Both the position numbers and the translations under genes were made by a program. The notes under the pieces were generated by a model. The model did not search any database. It worked only from the letters and a program-made list of their open reading frames with translations, and was not told the origin of the DNA. A stretch of 64,000 nucleotides of DNA from Luteolibacter luteus (GTDB lineage: Bacteria > Verrucomicrobiota > Verrucomicrobiia > Verrucomicrobiales > Akkermansiaceae). Positions within the stretch are counted from its first letter, which is position 1; the number at the start of each line of letters is the position of its first letter. This document shows, one piece after another, positions 44,669 through 54,300 of the stretch. The stretch spans positions 6,348,080-6,412,079 of the forward strand of contig NZ_CP051774.1 of assembly GCF_012913485.1 (NCBI RefSeq). Direction: 5' to 3'.

Positions 44669-46218
44669 GTAGCCACCCCTCGGATAGCGTCCGCCCCCTC
44701 CTCGATGGCTACAAGGAGACCGATCCCCTGACACGCGACTCCGAGTTTCACCGGCAAGCGAGCGCACTCAATGATCTCGTGATCCAGCGTCTGCTTGCGC
44801 GAGATCCCGTGACCCGCGTTGTAATCGTCCTCGCTGGCGGAGGAGGTAGCGGCAAGTCATCGGTCTTGAAGCGCCTGAATATCCCGCGGGATCTGGTCAT
44901 TGATACGACGCTCTCATGGGAGAACTATGCGCGCAAGACCATCGCGGAAATCGAAGCAAGCGGAAGGAGAGCGGTCGTGCTCTACGTCCACCGCCCCTTT
45001 GCAAGGGCCTCTGAGGATGGCGTGATTGGAAGATACCTGGACGGCAAGGAGGAAGGCAATCCGCGCCTTGTGCCCCTACGAGTGGCCGCAGAAGCCCACG
45101 TCGGAGCTCAGGAAACTGCGCTCATGCTGGCCCAGCAAGGCATCAGGGTCATTGTCATGGAAAACTCTGGCGCTCTTGGCACTGCAAAGCGCGAAGACAT
45201 TGAATTCCTGAAGAAAAACATCTACACTACATACCGTGAGCGGAAACGAGAAGCCGGGCCGGATGACCATCGACGAGATGACCGAAATGGTCGCAAAGGC
45301 CGCAGAGGAGGCTCTGAAGAAGGTGCAGGAAGAGGTCGCGAGCAAGCAATCGCCCGACTCATCGCCGAAGGACACGCCATCCTCGAGCGCTACCGGCGGG
45401 AAGGAAAGCTGACCGACGCCGAGGCCCGCGCCTTCCGCGGGGAAGGCAACGGAGGACCGGATGGCGACAAGGATGGAGGCGATGGATCGCCGGGAGACGG
45501 ACGCATCTCCTTCTCCATTTCCCCTAGGCGCCCGGGCATACCGGAAGGCCCTGGCAGCGGGAGCGATAGCATAAGCAAGCCAACCCAAGGGATCGCGGGC
45601 AATGCCGCCGCCCTTGATAAGAATCCAAATTCCAACTATGATTCAACTGATGAGCGAAAGACGGATAACGAAGGTAACCATGCGCATGGAGACTCCATCC
45701 GAAACGCGTCTCCGGAACGAACTCCAAGAAAAGGGAAGGACGGAGTCCGGGAACTTGTCGCCCGAGCAAAGGGAGCGGGAACTCTTAGACCTGGTGGAGA
45801 AGGTGCTGAGTTCAGCACCGTCCTCCTCGGAAAAGAAGGAGTCCTGAAGTTCCCCAAGAAAGCGGGATTCATCATTTACGACCGAAATGGTCGAATCTCA
45901 AACCGCAGCGGCATCGAGGCAGCTCGGGAGAAGGCGATGCTGATCGAGGCCTTGGGAGGATTCCCAACGGAGGTCATTGAGAACGATGACGGGAGTTTCT
46001 TCGTTTATCAGGAGTTCGGCGATGAAATTAGCGAGGCGGAATATGCCAGCCTGATTGTCCCGAAGCTGAATCAGCAGCCACTCGGAGGAGGCATTTATCG
46101 AGTCGAACTCCACGGCAAGACTTACCAGATCGGCGACCTGCACCGAGAGAACTTCCGCAAAGACAAGAACGGCGATATCCGCATCACCGACCTAGCCGGC
46201 GGAGAGATTGATCCGTAA
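44669..46218 (+). pseudogene. Orphan zeta-like kinase + Kinase-PolyVal-like module (partial second copy)
   Basis: Homology to the 3' end of ejection protein 1 starts within a few bases of its stop (RPLLDGYKETDPLTRDSEFH) and has no good start; a GTG at 44779 gives 479 aa. It retains VLAGGGGSGKSSVLK, YVHRPFA and the kinase loop, here GDLHRENFRKDKNGDIRITD. Sequence diverges from copy 1 mainly in the linker and kinase N-lobe. It is either a silent reservoir module that could replace the expressed C-terminus or a degenerated duplicate. The TAA is followed at once by another module. Confidence 0.7.
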
Positions 46219-48819
46219 GCCGCCCTCTCCCCGCGCGATGAAGCACAGGTCCTCGCCGAGCTGAAGCTCCGCGAGCAAATGGAAGGCAGCGCCAGCTTCC
46301 ACGACATCGTCCTCGGCCAAAGCGTCATGGAGGCGAAGGAAAAGGTCCGCCACTTCACCAATACCCTCAATGCCGGTGCCACCGGCAGCACCGTCATCCA
46401 TGAATACGGCCACGTCTTCCTCAATGACGCCGTCGCCGCCGGACGCATCACCCTTCAGGAAGCCGCCGAAGCCATGCGCGCCTTCGACACCGTACAGCAG
46501 GGCAAGCGCGAACGCCGCGGTCCAGCCCCTCAAGGCAACCCGCAAACGGCAGATCGTCCGCTCAGTTTCTTGCGGGAGGGCAGGTTGAACTTCACCTCGG
46601 TCAGCGAGGCTGTGAGCGAGTTCCTGGAATCCGAAGTCTTGCGCCGCACGAAGACCAATGGCCGTCGCGGACTTCCCCCTGCCATCATCTCGCGGAACAC
46701 CGCCAGAGCCACCAAGCTGGCACCGGGCTCCGTCCCGAAATTCGCCCGCTTCCTGAAAACCGTGCGCGAACTTTTCGGTCTCGTCTTCCAGCGTGCGCAG
46801 GCCACAAGGAATACGATTGAAGAGGGAGAGACGGATGCTCAAGCAGACAAGGCCGCTCCAAGCCAAAGGATCTCGCGAAAGCAACTTGGAAGCTTCTTCC
46901 TCGCTGAGGGCGACCTTAATGGAGACAAGCTTGAGCGGGCCATTGACGAAACCACGGATTCACTTGCTGGCAATGATGGAACTGGAAGACCGAGAGATGG
47001 TGGCCTGGGCAAATTCCTTGGAGAGTTCTCCGGCTTCATGAAGCGGGTGGCTGAAGGAGGACCTGGCGCACCGCAGCCCGGTGGCAAGGCGGCCAGCATC
47101 CTCTTGGCAGACCGCCTCACTCATCAGATCGAGTCATGGAAGCCGGTAGGCTCCATCGTCAAGGGCCCTGAGGACATCTTCGCCCTCAACCAAGCCTTCC
47201 GGAATCCATGGTTCAAGTCGATCCGCCTGATGGCGATCCATCCGGAGACCGGCGCGGTGATCAGCGCACGGGTCCACTCCATGGGCACCACCAGCCGCCT
47301 CTCCAGCGACCTCAATGACATCATGGGCTTCATGGAGGAAATCCGCGGAGAGCATCCCTTTGCGGAATTGGTCATCTCCACCAACCACCCCGGCGGCGAT
47401 CCCCGGCCAACCGCACAGGACCAGGACCTCCACGCCAAGGCACGAAAGCTCGCCGATGAACTCGGCATCCCGCTGGCGGACTACGTCATCACCAATGGCA
47501 CCCGCGGCTGGAGCATGGCGCAGAACGAGGAGTTCACCATGCCGGAACAAATGGCCGTGACGTGGGCCGCAACAGAGCGCTCGGAGATGACTATGCTTCA
47601 GGATACTCACCTTCAACGGGACCTAGCCGCCACCCTGCGTGCAAGCAATCCCGATGTGAATTGGGTTGTCTATCTCGACGAGGGCTACCGGGCCAGAGCC
47701 ATGAACGTCTTGCCTGACGATCCGGAGGAAGCCGCCAAGGTGATCCTGCGCGACACTTGGGAACAAGGGACGAAGAACCTTGTTCTCTTCCCCGGGACAG
47801 CAAATCAGAATAGCGAGCAATGGGCCCAGCCTGTTGAAGACATCCTAGGCACTCACCGCACGCGACACCCTGCCATCGCCATCCCCGGAGAGCCGGACTC
47901 GCCCTCAGGGAGCAATCTTGGGGAAGGCGGCGCCCGCCCTTACCTCGCTAGCTTCCCCTCCTTGGCGGAAGGCCAATCCGGAGAAATGATCCATGGCATT
48001 GATTCGGAGCGGATCTCAAGTTATCTTCAATCCCGAGGCCATGAAGGAGGACAACTCGAACAAGCTACCCGACGAACGGAACGCCTTCTTAAAATTCGAG
48101 AAGCGGGAGGGCCGTTGGCTATCACCGACTTTGTATCTGACGCCGGAAGGAGTGTACGAGAAGATGAGCGTTCCCAATCCGAACTTTTCCCCACCTTCGT
48201 CGAGCAAGCCCTCTCTGGAGACAGCTCCTCCGCCTTCCCAGACCTAGAACCAGGAGGCAGGCCAGTCGGCATTCTCCTGCAAGAGATGATCGACCGAGCC
48301 ATCCCCGAGTGGAATCCCTTGGGTAAAACCGTCGAAAGCGCGGAAGACATCTTCGCCCTCAATGCGGTCTTCCGAAACCCTTGGTTTGAGTCCGTGCGAC
48401 TGATGGCGATATCCCCGTCGTCCGGCGAGGTGATCGCATCCTCCATCCACTCGGTGGGAAACATCTACAGAACTTCGGGTGAAGTCAGCGACATGATCGG
48501 CTTCATCCTGGCCGCTCGGGAGATCGATCCTGAAGCAACTCTTGTGATCTCGCACAACCATCCGGGAGGAGACCCGAGACCCAGCGAGGACGACAAAGCC
48601 CTTCAAGAAGACCTGCAGAGCTTTGCCGACGATCTCGGCATCCCGATCATGGACCATGTGATCACGAATGGCACTCGGGGTTGGAGCATGAAGGATGGAT
48701 GGAGCCCGAAATGGATGTCCCTTGGAGCTCCATCGAGCGACTCGATATGCCGCGCGCCGCGGATAATCGCCAATTGCGGGATCTGGGCGTGGCACTACGT
48801 GCAGCGAACGAATCGGTGA
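46219..48819 (+). pseudogene. Orphan module: HExxH adapter + two RadC-like JAB domains (frameshifted)
   Basis: Homology to ejection protein 1 resumes at AALSPRDEAQVLAELKLREQ straight after the upstream stop; the first usable start is the ATG at 46279 (846 aa). HEYGH is at about residue 41. Two homologous halves each have FALN..FRNPWF, a RadC/JAB-like domain and GTRGWSM. Half 1 has TNHPGGDPRP (about 367), lacking the first histidine; half 2 has HNHPGGDPRP (about 760), intact. The frame breaks near 48690-48700, and homology continues in the next ORF. Confidence 0.65.
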
Positions 48820-49973
48820 ATTGGGTGGTCTATCTTGACGGGAGGCGACGCATCCGCGCGATGAACCTGCTTCCGGATGATCCCAAGGCAGCAGCCAAGC
48901 TTATTCTACGCGATACCTCCGCCCATGGGACTCCCAACGTCGTTCTTTTCCCGGGAACCACGAATCAGGATGCCGAGCAATGGGCGAAGCCGATCAACGC
49001 GTTGACAAGCCAAGAACAAAGCCGGCCACTCGATTCTTTCCCCATCGATCCCTACGAACCATCGGCGAAGGAGGACGGCCATTTCTCCGAAGGCGATGGC
49101 GGCTACAACGTGATCAGCATACCATCGCGGGACGAGCGCAGCGCCGGTCAATCGGATGGACAACCCGACATCGAAGCGGCAGACTCACCCGCCAATGTCC
49201 TCGGAACAACCTACCAACCCGTCCCCGAGCAAAACCTTCCTGACTGGGCAAGAAGGGGTCTTGCCGCAACCGAACGTGAAGCAGGAGGCCGGGGAAAAGT
49301 CAGTGTCGTTCAATTGGGCATCAAAAACCCTCCGGGGAAGTCCAGTACCTTACGTTTCTCAGCAGAACTATTCTCCCTTTTCCGAAAACGAATCCTCTTC
49401 GTAAAGGGAACCGAAAAGCCGCTCCCATTCGATGGGATGATTAGCCCCGATGATCCGAATACCCTCATCATCGATGCGGATGCTCCTTCGGGTCTCACCT
49501 ACCTCTTCGGCCACGAACTCGGCCACTCGATCCAGCACCAGAGGCCTGACCTCTATGATGCCTTCCAGAAGGAACTCCTCGCAATGGCAGGCGACTGGAG
49601 TGACTACCGCGAAAAACTACACGCATCGTACCGGACGGAGGAACAGTTCCGTGCGGAGTTCACCAATGACTTCATTGGCAACCAGATGGGCGACCCCGTC
49701 TTCTGGCAACGCCTGCACCAGCGAAATCCGGGAATCTTCCGCCGCCTGGTAGACGCAGCCCTCGCCTTCCTCAAAGAGCTGGGAAGCAGGATCGGCACGC
49801 TCGAACGGGACGTCCGGCCCTACTTCAAGGACATCGAGGCGGCCCGCACTTCACTGGTGAAGATGCTGGAGGACTACCAGCTCGGCCCCATGCCGGAAAG
49901 TTCCGTCCGCACCCGCAAGCTGCCGGACCACGGCAACGACAATGAACTATCCGGGAAGCTCCATCGCGGGTGA
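48700..49973 (+). CDS. C-terminal part of the JAB module: VVYLD domain + MPTase-PolyVal-like peptidase
   Basis: Frame of an ORF with a nominal start at 48681, but homology to the upstream half (MDVPWSSIERLDM, NWVVYLDGRRRIRAMNLLPD) starts after the frameshift. After a disordered linker, a metallopeptidase with HELGHSIQHQ near residue 277 of the ORF is followed by SYRTEEQFRAEFTNDFIGNQ. This matches polyvalent-protein peptidases. Correcting one frameshift would rebuild a protein of about 1230 aa with three HExxH/JAB units. Confidence 0.65.
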
Positions 49974-50017
49974 ACCTGACTCGCAGGGTTTGAAGAAGCC
50001 TTGAGCTCCCAGCGCGC

Positions 50018-50476
50018 CTAGAGGCGACCACCGGGGTCAATGCTCCCCACCCTCCTGATACGCCTCGCCCGCCAGACCAGCAGAGTGGACCACAGCAGAG
50101 CAACGGCGAGGAGAATGAGCCAGTGAGGAAGAAGCAGGATCCAATCTTCCGGAGATTTGAAACCCATCAACGGTTCGATCGGGTTGGCGCTGCTGTTTCG
50201 GTCCCCGCCCCGTTCGAAAGCTGCGCTTCCAAATGGAGCGATCCCCGCATCCAGGATCGTGATGCTGCGATCCACTTCAAAAGGAACGGAACGCCATGAC
50301 GAACTCTCATACTCCACGGCGGCGAGTCCGGCGAAGTGGGTGAACTGATAGTTCGGGGTTCTCAGGAAAGACTCACGGGTCATCGAGTCCCACCACGCCC
50401 AACAGACGAACCCCATCGCCAGCATTCCCGACCAGCATGTCAGGGATCGATAGAGCGGGCGCGGCTTCACCACCAC
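50018..50476 (-). CDS. Two-TM family protein, member 14 (isolated, minus strand)
   Basis: 152 aa. Start VKPRPLYRSLTCWSGMLAMG with WAWWDS; TM2 LLLPHWLILLAVALLWSTLL then WRARRIRR. It is convergent with the JAB/peptidase module, 44 bp from its stop, and lies between the two giant-protein loci, 20 kb from its nearest paralog, so it moves or is copied independently. Confidence 0.78.
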   Translation of the reverse strand: MVVKPRPLYRSLTCWSGMLAMGFVCWAWWDSMTRESFLRTPNYQFTHFAGLAAVEYESSSWRSVPFEVDRSITILDAGIAPFGSAAFERGGDRNSSANPIEPLMGFKSPEDWILLLPHWLILLAVALLWSTLLVWRARRIRRVGSIDPGGRL

Positions 50477-50695
50477 ACCCTGCCCCGCTCACCGGGAAAT
50501 GAAAAGCAAAGTCCCCCACCAGGACATGCTGAGCTCCACACCCATCTATCTTTCTGAGCGCCCGGCGATTCCATGAACACGCTGGTGCGGAAATCCATGG
50601 CCCAGTGGATTCAGTCTCTGAAACCTGATTCTGTTAGACTCCGCCAATGATCGAGCAGCGCTTCGCCTCTCAAAACCCCCAACTTCCAGCGGCAG

Positions 50696-50717
50696 CGACC
50701 TCGACCCAACGAGGTCG
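50696..50717. terminator. Perfect hairpin in 50477-50773 gap
   Basis: CGACCTCG, six-base loop, CGAGGTCG, then TCCCCCCC rather than a U-run. It could be a bidirectional terminator or protein site. The rest of the 300-bp gap shows a fragment of D-element end (CGCGCTCCCGGGG near 50750) and no gene. Confidence 0.45.
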
Positions 50718-50773
50718 ATCCCCCCCTAGTCTGGCAGTAGAACGCATCCGCGCTCCCGGGGCATCATCCCCGG

Positions 50774-51259
50774 ATGGATCAATCTAACACGATCCCGACT
50801 TCGGGACTTTCCTTCCACGATCCGGCATCCGCGGAGCACGAAACCCGCAGCTCCACCGGCCAATTCCTCCCCGGCCATTCCGGGAATCCTGCGGGCAGGC
50901 CCCGCGGCTCGCGCAATGCACCGCGCCTCCGTCTGGATGACGACATGGATTCCATCGTCGACGCCGTCGTCGGCAAGGCGCTCGACGGAGACGTGGCCGC
51001 CGCGAAGCTCTTGATCGATCGCATCTTCCCGCGCCTCCGCGCGGCATCCGCCCCCATCGCCGTGGATCTCCCCCATGACGCCGGGCCCTTGCCCATGGCC
51101 CAGTCCGTCCTCCGCGCGGCCCTAGCCGGGGAGATCCCTCCGGACACCGCCTCCCAGCTCGTGAATATCGCCAGCCAGCTCTCCCGCATCACCGAGGTGG
51201 AGCTGCTGAAGGCCCGCCTGGAAGCCCTGGAACGCGCGACCGGCCGCTCCGCCTGTTAA
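50774..51259 (+). CDS. DUF5681-type phage protein
   Basis: 161 aa. The motif GQFLPGHSGNPAGRPRGSRN (residues 28-47) is the DUF5681 signature, usually near terminase genes. A helical region (MDSIVDAVVGKALDGDVAAA) follows. Possibly DNA-binding. It sits unusually far from terminase, directly before the second giant gene, suggesting this block was imported from another phage. Confidence 0.8.
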   Translation: MDQSNTIPTSGLSFHDPASAEHETRSSTGQFLPGHSGNPAGRPRGSRNAPRLRLDDDMDSIVDAVVGKALDGDVAAAKLLIDRIFPRLRAASAPIAVDLPHDAGPLPMAQSVLRAALAGEIPPDTASQLVNIASQLSRITEVELLKARLEALERATGRSAC

Positions 51260-51358
51260 AATTCCAATTCTTAACAGGCATAACAGGCCCGGCCCTCCCT
51301 GACCTACGAGACTCATCGTAGTTCCCCCGCCCCGTTTCCTCTCCGCAGTGCTCCATCC

Positions 51359-54300
51359 ATGGCCACCGACCTCAGCCAGGGAATCCCGCCATCCCTCGGG
51401 AACCCCATCACCACCGATCTGAACCGCGCATGGCAGAAGTCCGGGGATACGATGCGCGATCCGCTTGCCGCATCGACCCCGAATCCGCTGGAGGCAGTGC
51501 TCCACCAGCCATGGCTGGCGCAAGAGCAGGCCCGCATGGAAAAGCTCGCCGCGTGGAGCGCCGCCCAGAGCGCGAAGCTCGATCACGCCGTGCTCGATTG
51601 GCAGAAGGCCACCGCGGGCAAGACCATCGCCCTCGATTTCGCAGAGGACCCCGAAACCGCGCGCCAGCAGGCCCTCGTCGAGTCCTATCTCTTCATCGAG
51701 AACGAAGGCCGCGAATTCCGTAGCCGCGCCGAGCGCGATGGCCTGCGTCTCCAGATCGCCTACCGTTCCTTCAGCGGCCGCGGCGCGGATGACGATGATG
51801 CCTTCTTCACCGAGCTGGAGAAGCTCTCGCAAAAGCGCAGCGATACCCGCGCCTTTGCCACCCGCTTCGCGGAAGACGCACAGCTTTCCGAACTCGTGCG
51901 GTCCTCCACGGACTACGGTGCGGATGCCAGGTCATGGGAACTCTGGCAAGAGGAGCACAAGCACGACCCCGGCTACGATCCCCGCCGCATCGCGGAGTAC
52001 TATGAACACTGGAATGAGATCCGCCAGGACACGAGCAGCCGTCTGCAGCCCGTTCTCGGCCCGCTGCGCCAGGCATGGCACCTCATGCAGGAAGAGAAGG
52101 GCTACCTCGGCTTCAATCTCCGCGGGCTCTACGACCCCATGGATGAGAGCGAGCGCGCCACCTTCATCGCCTCCCTATCGCTGCTCGCCCGCACCTTGCC
52201 ACCGCAGCAGCAGGCCAGCTTCTGGGGAAATGTCGCGAAGACGAATGACCGTGCATGGCAGGGCTACGTGCAGGACGCCTTCGAGTGGGGCGAGATGCAG
52301 GTAGCCCCGGAGCTGCGCGAAATGGAAGCGCTGCTCGCTCAGGAGGAGCCGGATCCATGGCAGATCACCTCCACGCTCGGCCGCAATGTCACGGACCAAC
52401 TCCTGCCCCTCGGCTTCATCCACAAGCAAGCGCGCGAGCGCTTCACCACCGATGGACAAGCAAGCGCCGCCAAGGCCGCAGAGGTCCGCGCCGAGCTCCG
52501 CCGCCGCCAGAATTTCCGCGATGACATCGAGCGCATCCGCGATGAGGACTACGATCCCGTGCGCGTGCTTTCGCCGGAGGGCTCCGCCGCCGCCTTTGGC
52601 GAGAAGTTCGCCTACGGCCTCACCGGCACCGCGCCCACCCTCGCCGGCGCAGCCATCCCATGGGCAGGCCTCGTCCTCACCTATGGCACCAGCGAGCGCA
52701 TGCTCTATCGCGATCTGCGCCGCTCTTTCATGACCAGCGATGGCGTGACGCCCGGTCTCTCCGACTCGGAGGCCACCCGCCTCTCCAGCCAGGTCGCCCC
52801 CATCCTCGCCATCCCTTACGCCGCGATCGAGAAGCTGAAGATCGAGGGCATGCTCGGGAAGCTCCCCTTCACGGACAAGCTGATGAACACGCTCGGCCGC
52901 CGCGTGACAAATGGCGTCCTGCGCGGCGGCTTCCGCATCGGCATGGAGGCCGGCTTCCAGACCATCGGTGAAAATCTTCAGGACGCCCTTCCCGTCATCA
53001 CCCAGCAGCTCGTCTCCGCATTGAGTGATGACCTGAAGGTCCCCGGCGTGGTCCTGCGGAATGGGAAGGACGGCTACCTCGATGGCTATTGGGAAAAGAC
53101 CGCGCTCACCTACACCATCATGCTCCCGCTCTCCATCGCCGCCGCAGCCGGAGGGAGGGATCGGGATGCACGCGCACGCACCTTTGCCAAGGCCTCCGAT
53201 GCCGAGTTGCTCGCCTTCATCGGTTCGGCGGAAGCCGTCGCCAGGATCCGCGAAGCCCAGCAGCGCGGCCCCTTCACCGTGAATGCCGCGATCGAGCAAG
53301 CACTCGCGAGAAGGAATCCCTTCACCCCCGAGGCAAAGGCCGCCGTCGAGCAATTGGCCCGCGACGCCCAAGCACGGAAGGCCGCCGTGGATGCAGCGCA
53401 GGATGCCGGCATCGTCCCCGCCATCTACGGGAATCACGAGAAGGGCTACACCGTCATCGATCCCGAGACGCGCCAGATCCTCGGGACCGCAAAGGACTGG
53501 AAGGCCGCCGAGCAACTCGCCATCGCCCATTCCAAGCTCCTCGATGAATCAAACAAGGACGCCGTCGCCTACTACGGCTCGCTACTAGAGGCATCGGACC
53601 TCGCCTCGCGCGGCAAGACGCGGGAGGGCGATCAAACGATCTTCGACATCGCCCCCGGCAACCGCATCGACCTCGTCGAAGCGGAGCTGCTCAGCCCCGG
53701 CCTTGAGCAGCGCCATGCCGAGCAGGCATCCATCCGCGAACGACTCACTGGCGGCGATGGCCAGACGCTGTGGAATATCCTCGGCCTCTCCATCACCGAC
53801 ATGCGGGGCCTCTCCCGCGATGTCCGCCGCACCGTCAATTACCTCCGCAGCGGCGCCACCGTCCGCGAGGTCATCCATGAAAAAACCCACGGCTTCCGAC
53901 GCGAGGCACGGGCCCGCGGACGGCTCACCCGCGATGACGAGGTCGCCTTCATCCGCGCCTACGACAGCATCACCCGTGGCAAGCAGACCCGCGGCGCGGA
54001 TGGCGGGCATGTCTCACTCGACTTCCTCCCGGATGGCATCGCCGACACGGAGATCACCGACACCATGCTCGATGAAGCCATCTCCGAAATCATGGAGGTG
54101 GAGCTCATGCGCATGGCACGCCACGGATCGCGCCGCGGCCAGGCAGACTCCGCACGTGCCCGGGGCATCGGCACCGCCAGCCGCGTCACGGTGAAGAACA
54201 TCACCGCCGCCCTCAAGCTTCTCTCCCCTGCCGCCGCACAACGCTTCTCCCATTTCATGGAAGCAGCGCGCAGCTACTTCGGCATCATCTTCGGCCGCAC

